64,000 nt of DNA from Rostratula benghalensis. Lineage: Eukaryota > Chordata > Aves > Charadriiformes > Rostratulidae. The notes below the pieces were generated by a model that worked only from the letters and a program-made list of their open reading frames with translations, had not been told where the DNA came from and did no database searches. The stretch spans positions 1,101,215 to 1,165,214 of the forward strand of contig VXAI01000021.1 of assembly GCA_013399305.1 (NCBI GenBank). Direction: 5' to 3'. This document shows, one piece after another, positions 41,095 to 52,760 of the stretch. Within the stretch, counting starts at the first letter, position 1. Every line of letters starts with the position of its first letter. A program made the translations under genes and the position numbers.

Positions 41095-41115
41095 CCTCCT
41101 CCTCCTCCTCCTCCC
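41095..41115. repeat. (CCT)n microsatellite
   Basis: Six consecutive CCT units followed by CCCC. Confidence 0.75.
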
Positions 41116-43800
41116 CATCGTCTGAGGGGCCAGGCAATGGCTGGTCGCACAGGGAGGTACAGCCAGGTTGTTCCTTCCCCAGGCTTGACCAAAATCTCAA
41201 GCAGGCACAAGGGGAGCAGGATTCAACGGGTCCTTTGTCATCAGTATTGAAGACCAGGATGGATGCAGGTCCCAGAAGGTCTTCAGGCCTGGTCCAGTGA
41301 CCCTAAGCTAAGCACCTACAGCAAGCTGGATTTGGGACTGCAGGTCTAAAGAAACCACCACAGAGTACTGCTCATTCAGTGCAATAACTTGCTCTGGGTT
41401 TAGGGCATGATAAACATCTAAGTCATCGTGAGCAAAGACAGGAATGGGCCTTCAACATAACAAGCATGGTTCTGTTCCACCTTTATTTGAAGACCAGCTG
41501 TTAAGCAACTGATTTTTGTTGGCCTTTTTAGTGGTTTGGTGGTTGCACTAGGCATGTTTTTCTCTTGCCTTTTTCTTTTCAGAAGGGGATCAAACTGTCA
41601 CCATGAAAGCAAATTAGTTCCTCGAACTCATTTCTCTCTGTTTTCTGCTTTTTGGCCAAGCATTTTTACATGCCTGGATTCAGAACTTCCTTCTTCCTTA
41701 TTTATTGTTAATTAAAATAATAGTAACTGCCAGTTGCTTGGGTGGAAATTAGGCTGGGGGGGAGGCATGAAATGACTGCCCATCAGGGATGGGGTGTCCT
41801 CTCCCTTCTTGCTCTGCTCCAGGTCAGAGATGGCACAAATCTGGGAAACTCAAAGTCCTTCACGAAAGAGGATTTGTGATGTCTACAGAAGTTTATTTGC
41901 TAACCAGCAGCAGTAACACCACCAAGAAAGAAACACCTGGAAATTTAAAGTGAGACTGCTATAATTTGGTGTATTTATAACTTGGGTTGATTATATTTCT
42001 CAGCTTGGCTCCAAACTTCCTTTAGCAGCTTACCAAAGGACAGGTCCTGTCTCCATGGCTGCATTCCTCTCCATGCAGCATGTCCTCTCTCTGGGGCAGC
42101 CTTCTCTCGCCATGTCTCATCCATCAGGTTCATTGCAATTACTTAGGGGAAAAGATAACATGCAAACACGTAGTTAGTATTCAAAGCACCCTGCAATATC
42201 AGCTCACATAACCACTCTATAACAAAGCACAAAGACCGCAGATCACAGCCCGTGACACCGGGCACTGCCCAGCCCTGTGACTTGCCTAGAGAAGCGATAC
42301 CAGATGTAAACACGAAGGCAGCACGATCTCTTTTGCATGTTAACTGAGCAGCCAGGGCAATCATGGACACGGGCACGCCAGCTTGGTTTCAGTGAGCCTC
42401 CTGGTTTGCTCCTGCTGCTCATACTGGGAGGAGTTTCACCTCTGTTTCTTCCAGACCTTCCAGACCAGCCATACTGGCTGAGGTATTTCTCCTTCATCTT
42501 CACAATCACCAGGACTTTCCCCATCACCAAACTCTCAGTGCAATGCACTGTTCAGTGCTCTGCAAAACTCACCTCTGTTGGCAAGATGTGGGTCAAGTGG
42601 ACAGCAGGTAGATCTTCACATAAGGCTTACCAAAAAATGAGTGGCACCTCTTTATATGCCATGCTGAGAGTTGCACAACTGAGTTTCAAGGTGACAAAGC
42701 AAGGTGTCATCTAGCATGACAAAGCACAACCCTGCAGATATGAAACAAACGGGGAAGAATGTATGGAAACAGCGCAAGTGAAGGATGGGAAAAGGGGTTG
42801 CTGTGGCCTGGAGGGATGGAGGACAGGATTGAGATGGGCAGGGGAGCACAGGAGAGGACAGGATAGGAAGTGCAGGGAGGAACAAATGGCACAGACCAGT
42901 TCCTCCCCTTGCTGGAATCCTGGTCACAGCCTCTGGGTAGAGCTGGTGGGGAAAGTGATGCATCTCCTGCAGCAGCAGGGATGTGGCAGAAAGCACTGCA
43001 GAAGCAGATCCTTTTTGTTCAAAAAAGCACGTTGTGCTGGCCATAAACAGGGTATCAGTTGGGCCCTTTCAGAAAACAAACAGAAAACCACCCCAAGTGA
43101 AACTCTCTGACATTCCAGAAATAACAAATCTGCATCCCTCAGTGTCTAAATCACACAGGCAGGCGCTCAAGCTGGAACATGCTAGCTGGTTTCTGCCCTG
43201 CGCTGCATTTCAGCCGGCTCTCCAAAGCAAACCGAAAGCCCTGGCTCCTCCTTCCAGGGAGCAGAACAGCCAGCAATAAAGACAGACGCCCTAAATTACT
43301 GCGAGCAGAAGTCTTGCTCAAGGCTGTGCGGTGCCTCGGCAGGGATCCATGTAAAGCAGCCGGCATGAGAGGACGTGACACAACCTGCCGCAGGAATTGT
43401 ACTGAAACTCGGAGCGTGTCAGAGCAGGAGAGCACCAGGGCAATGACTGATGAAGATTAGCCTAGATAGCGAGGAGGAATGGTATGTCAAAGAAGGAGGA
43501 GTGGGGGGAGCTATATGGCTACGGGGAAGGGAAGGCAGGGTGGAGCTAGTGATTTGGGCTGGTGCCCTGCCAAAGTACATATATGTTAATTGAGCAATCC
43601 TGTTCCTCTGCTTCCCTGGAAGGTAACAAAAGGCATGCATGCCTCTGTGGAAAGGGTGGATGAAGACTGCTCCACCGGCAGAGTGGGGCTTGGTCCCCAG
43701 CAAAGCCCTCACCAGACAGGACCCCCCCGCCTCACCCTAGGCTGGGTCAGGGTTCACTGCAGATGCTGCCAAACCATAGGGGAGCTGCCTGGAATAACAT

Positions 43801-43852
43801 GAAAATAAAAATAATAATAATAATTTAAAAATAATAATAAAAAACAAAAAAA
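43801..43852. repeat. (TAA)n / A-rich microsatellite
   Basis: Interrupted runs of AAT/TAA units followed by an A-rich tail. Could mark the 3' tail of a degraded retroelement, but no element body is recognisable. Confidence 0.75.
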
Positions 43853-44422
43853 GGCCAGCAAACCAACAACAGGTATACATGTGAAGGGCTCGCAGCCACT
43901 CATGGAAGGATGGAGATGGAAAGGCCTACAGGGGTTTCTGGGTTGCTGAGGATGAGGGAGCTGCTCAAGCACTCGTGCTGCATTTAGAAGAGGCTGGCCA
44001 CTGCCTCAGTAAGGACCACTGCTTCACCGAGACACTGTTATACCCAAGAGAGCAGAGTTGTGTTGCCAATGTCTCCATCAGGCAGGACTCTGCCATCCTT
44101 TTCCCTAGTGGCCTTCAGCCTCGGAGCTGCCACCTCCACATGTTAGCTTTGGCTCTCCAGTCCAACATCTGCACCAAGCAATGAGTATCATTGTGATTTC
44201 ATGTCACAGAAGAGGAACTCAAGAACATGCCCTCTGCGGACAGAAGCTGTGCTCTGTTGCACTGGCAGGCTCAGTGCTGTGCTCTGGCATAAGATGTGCT
44301 ACCTCTCCAGTACAGCTTGGTTCTCCAGGCTGCAACGCTCCTCTTCTGTCACATACCTTTCACTGTAGGTTGAGTGCTGACATGTAGGAGTAAAGCAGAG
44401 CTGCTTGAACATCCCTAATAAG

Positions 44423-44467
44423 AAAGACAAAAGGGAAAGGGAAAGACAAAAGGGAAAGACAAAAGGG
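44423..44467. repeat. 13-bp tandem repeat at the left edge of the assembly gap
   Basis: Three copies of AAAGACAAAAGGG (44423-44435, 44442-44454, 44455-44467), with one extra AAAGGG between the first two. The array runs straight into the N run. Confidence 0.85.
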
Positions 44468-44663
44468 NNNNNNNNNNNNNNNNNNNNNNNNNNNNNNNNN
44501 NNNNNNNNNNNNNNNNNNNNNNNNNNNNNNNNNNNNNNNNNNNNNNNNNNNNNNNNNNNNNNNNNNNNNNNNNNNNNNNNNNNNNNNNNNNNNNNNNNNN
44601 NNNNNNNNNNNNNNNNNNNNNNNNNNNNNNNNNNNNNNNNNNNNNNNNNNNNNNNNNNNNNNN
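44468..44663. other. Assembly gap (196 N)
   Basis: Run of N from 44468 to 44663. Both flanks are purine-rich tandem repeats, so the true length is probably unknown or only estimated. Confidence 0.99.
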
Positions 44664-44708
44664 GGGAAGGGAAGGGAAGGGAAGGGAAGGGAAGGGAAGG
44701 GAAGGGAA
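44664..44708. repeat. (GGGAA)9 microsatellite
   Basis: Nine perfect GGGAA units at the right edge of the gap, followed by unique sequence. The unit differs from the 13-mer on the left side. Confidence 0.95.
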
Positions 44709-47700
44709 AAATTTAAAGTTAAGGTTTTACCAAGATCATAGAGGCCCTTGCGCTCATTGATGCTCAACCTAGACTTGTAAGCCAGCACATAAAAGATTGT
44801 GAGGGAATCCTTTCTCTCCTTCATAACTATCTATGCTTCCACAATACTCAAATCTTCTTTATAAAGTCTTTCTTCCTAATCATCTTGGCTTGAGCAGGTC
44901 ACCTTCACTTTGCAGATGCAGAGTGCCTGGTCGGAGGGTTTCAGGGCAGTCCAACACCTCTCTATTACAAAGCTGTGGTGCTGGTGCCCTTTGGGACTCA
45001 GGCTATGTTCCCAGAAGTAGGAGTGTGAATGTCCACAGGGGTGGCTGATGTCTAGGGGTGTCATTGATGGACTCTCACAGCCTGAAATGGCACATGAGCT
45101 GCGTTGATGGTTCTCCCTGGGTTTTGTTGCTGTTGGTACTGGTAGGTTTGTTTTCTTATAGAAAATTGTGATGGCACCATTAGGATGCTATGAAACACTC
45201 AGCCCTCCAAGGCACTGAAGAGAAAGGTATTAATTTGCTGTGTTACCCGCCTGCAGACCATACATCACAGCTGATCTTTTCTGATGGAAACCCAGGACTG
45301 GGGGCTATGGAGAAACCAGGGGCATGTCCTTCTGCTGGGCAGCAGCCCTGCCTGCAGGAGGAGTGGGGCTGGGGCCAGCCAGCGGGTTAGCAAGCACCGG
45401 ATGAATCCCTGAGGCCACTGCTGCTCCATCAGGGAAACATGCCACAAAGCACTAATTAATCAGCAGGGATTTGGGTGCCAGCTCCCTCTCCATCCTCCCA
45501 GGGATTTCTGTGGGTGTCTGCAGGCTCTAATCAGGTCTTAAGAGTACTTACCAAATAGGAAGCACTTGTACCTCTCCACACAAGTATATCCTCCTGGCAA
45601 AAGGTGTGCAGGGCTCTGGGAGCCTTGCTGCCTTTCCATGCTGCTGGGAAGCGTGGGGATGGCTTTCAAAGACAGAGGCTGCATCAGGCTCAGTCTCCCC
45701 TTTGTTGTTTGCCCTTGCCTAAGTAGAGCTAAAATAGAAATGCCGAGGGGCAAATAGAAATGGACTGAGGGGCATCACGGGCTGGGAGCCCTCTGTCTGT
45801 GGTGAGAGATCAGTGTGGTCCCAAGTCCCACCTCTCACCTGTGTGAGGCTACCAGCTTGTTTGCACTGACAGACTGCCAAAAATGTACCCCCTGGGGGAA
45901 CAGGGAGATGAAGGTAGTGGTGTGAGTTGCACTCAGAATAAGACATGAGCAACCTAGCAACCTGTAAGTTACATTACTTGGGTATCAAGCACAGGCTGCA
46001 CAGGGCCACAAGCATCTTCTCAGCTAGATCCACCCGGAGCAATGTGAGCTGTGACTTGCCACCAGGGCAACACCCAGGATTCCCACTGTCCTTTCGTCAA
46101 AACACTGTGACCTGTGGCATCCAGGCAATGCAAAATGCACCTTCTTCACACACATTGCAATTCTGGTGGGTGCTGACAGGTTATCCAGGGGTTATAACGT
46201 GCAGGTGAAATTGCTGCAAACAGCGCCGTCTACTTCTGTGAAAGAGCCACCATTAGACACAGCTGATACCCACTATTTGCATGGATTTGATTATGTGGCA
46301 GAGTGGACTTGAGCTTTTCTGTTGAGAAGACAGAGAAAGAGAACACCTCATTTGCCTTCTCCCTCTCACTTCCTGCCTTCGTGCAAACTAAGGTTTTGAC
46401 TGGTGGCGCAGTGAAAACCCTCCCTGGCAAAGCATAGCCCAGAGGGAGGGCAAACCAGGGGAAATCACAGGTTTGCTATTCATGCCATCTCTGCACTGTG
46501 GCGTGTTGCGCTCAGACTCCTTGGTAGGGTGTGCAAGGCAGCCAGCAGCCCAGATTCACAGGGTCTCTGCCCAGGCAACAGCATTTCTACATCCTCTTGA
46601 CCTAAAAGCAAAATAGTAGCAATGACTTGCCAATAAATAATTGCATGAGTTTTCATGAGCCTGGCTTTCTTTCCTTTCTCTCCTATCTCCATTACTTGAC
46701 CCTTGGGGATGAGGCACAAATTAAGATCCTTTAGGTAGTTCTGTCATGCTGATCTATTTTGCCATTTGAATGCAGAAGAGAACTGATGGGGTAAAGTATG
46801 CTCTGTTCCTTGAAGACTGCTGCAAGAGCAGAGCCCTGAGCTTTCAATTGTGAACAGCTATACAACACCACAATAAAGTGGAACTGACCCTCCTTGTTGT
46901 CAATGCAAATTATGTGATACTGGTAAAACAGAAGCACTTCTCAAGAAAGATTTTAGCTATGAGCAGGAAAGAGGCTTGTTTGCTGGGTGGAAATCCTGAG
47001 CACCATGGATCTTCTTAGGTCATGCTTTGGTTTGACACCAGCCCTGCTCTCATTTCCTGAACCTCAGATTTCAACCCCCTCCCCCCATTCTTTACTCCCC
47101 CTTTGGTTTTCAGCTGAGATGAACAACAGCAAATGGTTACAAACCAGCAAGGTGGGAAGGGAGAAGGAGAGAAGGCATGTACACTCCGGGGTGGTGAAAC
47201 AATATTACCATGAAGGAAGGTATAAAAGGCACCATTGCAGACCTGGTAGATGGAAAACACATGATGGGACCTGTTTAGGCTTAGAGAGTTGTTTTTAGCA
47301 TCGGTGCCACTATTATCCCCACACATCCCATAAACAGAGAAATAGCATGGAACTAAATATTAACAAGTGTCCATTAGGGGGAGAAAACGCAGCAGGACAA
47401 ATTATGATCTTTCTCATTCAGGGACCCAAACACGCGAATCATCCATACAGAGACACAGAAGCAGTGAGAGTGCCATTGGATCTCTTATTAAAGTATCATT
47501 CAGCAAAACTGTACGTTTCAGAGAGAAGCTGGGTTCTGAAGGAGTAACTTTAAGTGGCACCAGACTTTGGGCAGTCAAAACATGTACTGCTCAACCAATG
47601 CGGGTGGTGTGTGCACAGGGCCCAGTGTTTGCTGCACAGCTCTCTTTTGGGATGTGCATATTTTGTGACCATATTTGAGGCACCTGTTTTTGAAAACATA

Positions 47701-49869
47701 CCCACAGGGCTTTATTTTATAGCTGCCTTTGGTGATAAACGCTACCGCCAACCAGCCAAAGAATGCAGCTATGAGTGTGGCCAGCTGCAAAGAGAGCAAT
47801 AGGTCATGAAATCTCTTCATAGAGCATGCTCTCCCAAAGATCTCCAGGTACTTTGCAAACAGAGATCAACCCCATCATCCCTGTAGATACAGAAAAAAAA
47901 TCCAGGGCAGGGGAAGGTGGAAAGAAGTCCCAAAGAAGTAGATCAGTGTAGTAGTGTAGCACCTTGCTTGCACTGGTGCGCTGGTGATCTGTGTGCAAAA
48001 GAGGTCTCAGAAGCCACCCTAAGGCTGGATTTTTCACCAGGCACCAGAGCAAGCATGGGGATCTTTCTGAAACCATCCCATTAGGAGGGCTTGAGCACAT
48101 TTAAAACACAGCTCCCTCACCCCTGTAGACAGGGCTCCCTCCACCAAATTGCACCAGCCTAACCAAGCTGCTGGGGCCCTACCTGAAGTGCCACGACCCC
48201 GTGCAATGAGGGACCGGCACCGGAGCAGCGCTGCCACCCTCCAGCCTGCCTGCACAGGGATGCACCTGCCTCTCCCTTAGCCCAGCAGGACACACGTGCA
48301 ATGGGAAATTGCCTGGGTTTGAGGTTAATTGGAGGGAGATTGTTTTAAAGGACTTCTTAAAATTCTAAAAGTGAGTCATAGAGGAAACTTTATATATGTA
48401 CATGGACAACACAACAAAGATTTAGAAGCCTTTGGAGCATTCAAAAGAGTTCTAAGGGCTGAAGTCTTGACTTGGGTGCCTAAAGACACAGACAAGTCAG
48501 TACCTAAAAATGTAGATTATAATCTAGTGTGCTTCTGAAAAGCTTGGTAGGTGCTTAGCTGCCACAGGGGCCTGAATCAGCTAGCAAACCCAGCCCTCGG
48601 TCAGCATTGCTAATACATATTCGGCCAGTATAACATGTCTTAAGGACTGTTTTCATCCACACTACACTCAGCAAAAGGTTGTAGCATCAGTATAACTCCT
48701 TTGAAGAGATCCTTTAAGGGCACAGGTAGCATGGGAAACAGAAAACATATCTGTTATTGCAGAAAAGATTATTGCAGAATCAAAATATGACAGTCTCATG
48801 TTAGCAGTCCTCTGCCATGACAATAACCTGCAGCTGAGGGTGACAAATTTCTCTGCCCTGAATCATTCCTGGGTCAGGTTTGCCAAGATCTCAATTCAGA
48901 GAAACAGCTCAGCCCATGGTGAAGTTCCTCCTGTTACTTTGATTTGCTTTGCTCACACAATCTTTCACAATGAAAACTGCTGCTGCTGCTCAGCAATGCT
49001 CCAAAGAGTTGCCCTGGAAGAGCTGCATGCTCTGTTTTTGATGTGTTTCTTATGAGTAAGGTTTATCCATTTTGGCAATGGGGGTAAAAAGCATGCTTAT
49101 TCTGGTCTTGGTGTAGTCTGAACTGAATAATAATTTCAGAGCAGTTATTACAGTGAATTAGGAAATGCAGTGGAAGTAGGGATTTTGAACTAGTAGCTTA
49201 TGGTATTCATGCTGTCACGAGGGCTTTCCTCTTTTGTTTCCAAAGAACAGTCTCAAGATAGGTCAAGGTCTGTGCATTTTGGGGGTTCAGCCTTCATCCC
49301 TTCTTGCAGAGGCTGGCACCAGGCTTGTAATAAGCTGCATTGCACAGGTGAAGCAAATGCCAAACACCTTTGCTGACAATGGATGAAACCAGAGTGGTCC
49401 AGCATCACTCCAGCAGGATGCAGCTGGGATAAGGATAGAGAGGACCTCCCTAGATGAAAGAAGGAAGGCTGCTAGGACAGAGAAATGGGGTTTAGCCTTC
49501 CTTCTACAAAGTGGAGTACCTCATCTGGTTCAAGGGTGCCAGTTGACACATCTCCAAGGGAAAGCTTATGCTATCGTGCACCAGCGTTGCAATCCATCAT
49601 CCTCACACCCAGGATGGACATGACCTACAAAGCCTGGAGACACCTGCAAACTCGAGGGAGCAGTGAGGGACATGGGGACACCAAAGGCCACATCCCCCTT
49701 GGCTGGGCTGTCTGGAGGGCCTGGAGAGGGCCAATGGTTGGGAGGGCCAGCCGAGCAAGTTAAAAACACACATGTTCTCTCCACTCTGACTCTTGTTTCC
49801 TGGAAGAAGTTTTATTGCCACTGAAATGCTTCAAGCTCTGTGAAGCCTTTGCCAGCTGGAATCGTCTCT
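44709..49869. other. Intergenic sequence, no gene seen
   Basis: No coding segment with homology was recognised. It includes an adjacent imperfect duplication at 45732-45751 and 45752-45773. Confidence 0.5.
45732..45773. repeat. Imperfect tandem duplication
   Basis: AAATAGAAATGCCGAGGGGC is followed directly by AAATAGAAATGGACTGAGGG and GC. The two units differ by a 2-nt indel and a few bases. Confidence 0.6.
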
Positions 49870-50030
49870 TTGCACCTGTCTTTTTGTTTACACAAATCCC
49901 TTCTCTAATAGAGCTAATCACTCCGCTTTGATAAATCTGCCAGGCCCCCCGATAGGAGCTCCCTCGGCGCTAAACAAACAGACCATTGTCTCGATGGGGC
50001 CAGTCAGCCTGTTAATGGTTAAACTGGGAG
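49870..50030. promoter_or_regulatory. Candidate enhancer: dense FOX/SOX/homeobox-like motif cluster
   Basis: Within about 140 nt there are GCTAATCA, a GATAAAT, CGATAGG, a forkhead-like TAAACAAACA (49971-49980), a SOX-like CCATTGT (49983-49989) and an HNF1-like GTTAATGGTTAAAC (50011-50024). No repeat or coding signature. The call is inference from motif density only. Confidence 0.3.
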
Positions 50031-51799
50031 TGAGCAGCATAGGGGAAAGGAGAAGTTTTCCCCGCCCCCTTCCCCTCCCCCCGCCCCAAACCTAGAGGTT
50101 TCCCCATCCTTTTTGGGGGCTCGAGGCTCTGTGTGGGTCTCTGCTGGGGGCCCCGAGCATGGTCTCTGACTGTGTGGGGACATGCAATTCACTGTGGAGC
50201 ACCTACTTCCAGGGCAAGTGGTAGGACAGCCATCCCTGAAAGAGGAGTGATGGGGTGGGGAGAGGCACTTTTAGGATATACAGAGGAGGACATTAGCTAG
50301 GAGAGAAAAAAAGTTAAGGCTGACTGAGGAACAGGCCAAGAAAGTGAGTGTCCTAAGTAAGGATGGGTGACTATCAAAAGGAGAAAGTTGGAGATAGAAA
50401 GCTGAAAGCTTGGGCATAAAATAGCAAAACCTAGTTTTGAAGCAAGGGGTGAGAGATATTTGACTATTCTCCAACTTTGGAGACTTGATCAGTCTCAAAA
50501 CCTCAGACTAATATAACACCACCAAAGCATTGTGCTGTTCCCTGTGCTCTGCTGCACCACATAACCCTACTTTGAGGTGCGTGATGCCACCACGAATACA
50601 ATTTTGCTGCAAATTTCCCTCCTCCGAGGAAGCACTAGAAGAACTTCTGCACACCACAGGGCCTTCACTGCTCCTATTTCAGCTTGTGTTGCCAAACCAG
50701 ACTTTTTGGACAGTTAGCCACCTCCAGCAGTGGAGACTCTTCTACATGCATAACATGAGCAAACGCAGCAGTTTTAATGTGCTGTTCGTGCCAATTGAGT
50801 AATGCCTGCAAAATTCAGTCATGCAGTTCAGCTCCAACGTCAAGCAGCAAAGCATTAGCCATTGGCCCTTTGCTGCATCTGTAGAAAAATCTTTGAATGC
50901 AATAAGCCTGGAACGATTTTTAGCAAGTTGTAATCAGCCCCATGGTGTTCAGATGAAACCAGTGTACTGTTTACACCAGCAAACAAATCCATCAGCACCA
51001 GTGGATGATTGCTTGATTGCTTTGCTTGGGCCTGCTGGCTGCCTCAGGCAAGCCTTATTTGTGTAAGCAGGGAGACAAGAGGTGCCTTGGGGGCAGCTCT
51101 GGGAGCCCTGGTTACATTTCAAGGACCGGACAAGTATTCAGCCCTGTGCCCAACCTGTGTTTGCATCGTGTCCAACCACCGCATCCCACACAACCCCGTG
51201 TGCCTTATTCTTTATGACTAAAAGGGACAAAACAGCTCCCACATTACTGTTGCTTGGAGATGCTGTGCATAACTGGTGCCCTTTGGGTCTCTACCTAAAA
51301 TGTGTGTCAATGTTTTAGGTCCCTGGAGCCACACTCATGAGAGGCAGAGAGCTTTTCAGCTGAGGTTGCACGGATCTGGGACTGGAAAGAGCTGCCACAA
51401 CATCATTTGCCCGAGCCCCTGCAAATGCTGGTGCTGCTCGCCAGAGGTGCCACGCACAAGACCCTGCAAGGTGGGGTGAGGTGGCTCACCAGGAGATTGC
51501 CAAACCGGATGATTAGGGACTTGTTCATGCACGGTCTAATCCTTCTCCACTGCTTGTGTGGGTGCAGGAGCCTTCCAGCTCCTTTATACCCACCCCCAGA
51601 ACAGGACGAAACTTGCGCCTGAGGAACTCGTCAATACAAAAGAGCTGCAAGGTCAGGAGCCTGGCAGCATCCAACGAGGGATTACACACGATACACGGAG
51701 AGAAAACAATAGCGGGAACCAAGAGTGATACAAGACGCTAAGAGGTTTAAACCACCAAGAGCTTTAGAAAGCATGCAGATCCTGAAGCATCACCCAGGA
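50031..51799. other. Intergenic sequence, no gene seen
   Basis: No recognisable coding, RNA or mobile-element signature. Open frames are short and non-homologous. Confidence 0.5.
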
Positions 51800-52760
51800 A
51801 TGAAGCGGTGGGAGGCAGGCAGAGCGGATGCGGGGCTGGCACCCGATGGGTTTGGGTGCAAGGGCCGGCTTTGCCACAGCACCCACGGATTCATTTGCAC
51901 GCTCAGCAACCAGCATCGCATCCCCTCCTGCCTGTGGGCCTGCAGCACCCACCACGACGCAGCCCCGCGATGTCTCGCCTGCGCGGCTGCTTGGGGCACG
52001 GGCGTACGGCCGCACACGCGGCAGGAGGAATTTTTATTTTTTTTTTCCTTCTCCTTCCCCAAACAATCAATGTCAATGCAGAGAGGCAGGTGCTCCTGGC
52101 GCGATGCCCTTCGTTTTGTTTACAGAACACTCGTTGAAGATTATTTGTGTTGAAATCTTTTGGCTTTTCTCTCTCTCTCCCTTTTTTTTTTTTTCTTCTT
52201 TCTCCTCCCATTTCCCTCCCCCCATCTTGTTAGCATTCTTCCAGCCGGTTTTCGTGCCCCGCGGGCCTTGGGCGACAAGCCTGGCTGCAGCCTGCAAAGC
52301 GGCGGGGACCCCCGGCAGGGCTCGGCCCCTCGCCCTGCCCCAGGCCGGGGGAGCGTGGAGAGGTGCTCCTCCGGCAGCGTCCCCCCGTTTCTTTGTCGCA
52401 GGCGGGGAGCGGAGCAAAGGGGGCCATTGTCCAAGGGCTGCTGCTGACCCCGCTATTTCCATCTGAAAAGCCATTTTCATGTGAAAAGGGGCTGGTCCCC
52501 ATCTCCTCTGCTTTGCTGCGGACCCCTTCCACCCTTCTCCTCTCGCTGCCTGTGCGCTCAGGCTGCAAGCCCCCTCCTCGTCTCTCCTGCCCTTCCTCCT
52601 CTCCTCTCCCTCCCAGCACCAACGTCCTTCTCCTCTCCCACTCCTCCTCCAGCTTGGGGAGCACCAGCACCGCAGGTTGTCCCCGGTGAAAGAGAGGGGA
52701 AGGAGGAGAGAAGAAGCGGGGACAGCTTCAACGGAAGCCTTCGGGCTGGGGGGGGGGGGG
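51800..52760. promoter_or_regulatory. GC/CpG-rich island with strong pyrimidine strand bias
   Basis: CpG-rich segments at about 51940-52020 and 52245-52400 flank a long pyrimidine-rich tract at 52140-52230. A further C/T-rich run (about 52505-52680) ends in a G run near 52749. Long overlapping open frames on both strands (212 codons plus, 275 codons minus) are compositional: they are rich in Pro/Ser/Arg/Lys and show no domain. A promoter or distal regulatory island is the likeliest meaning. ASCL2 coding sequence was looked for here and not seen. Confidence 0.5.

Larger units (their letters stand above)
34647..44420. other. Intergenic sequence, no gene seen
   Basis: Homopolymers at 34812-34827 (T), 37029-37047 (A) and 40848-40864 (T). 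A (CTC)n tract and an AT-rich (TAA)n tract are listed separately. Open frames up to 176 codons (38603-39133) have no family motif and face frames of similar length on the other strand. Confidence 0.5.
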
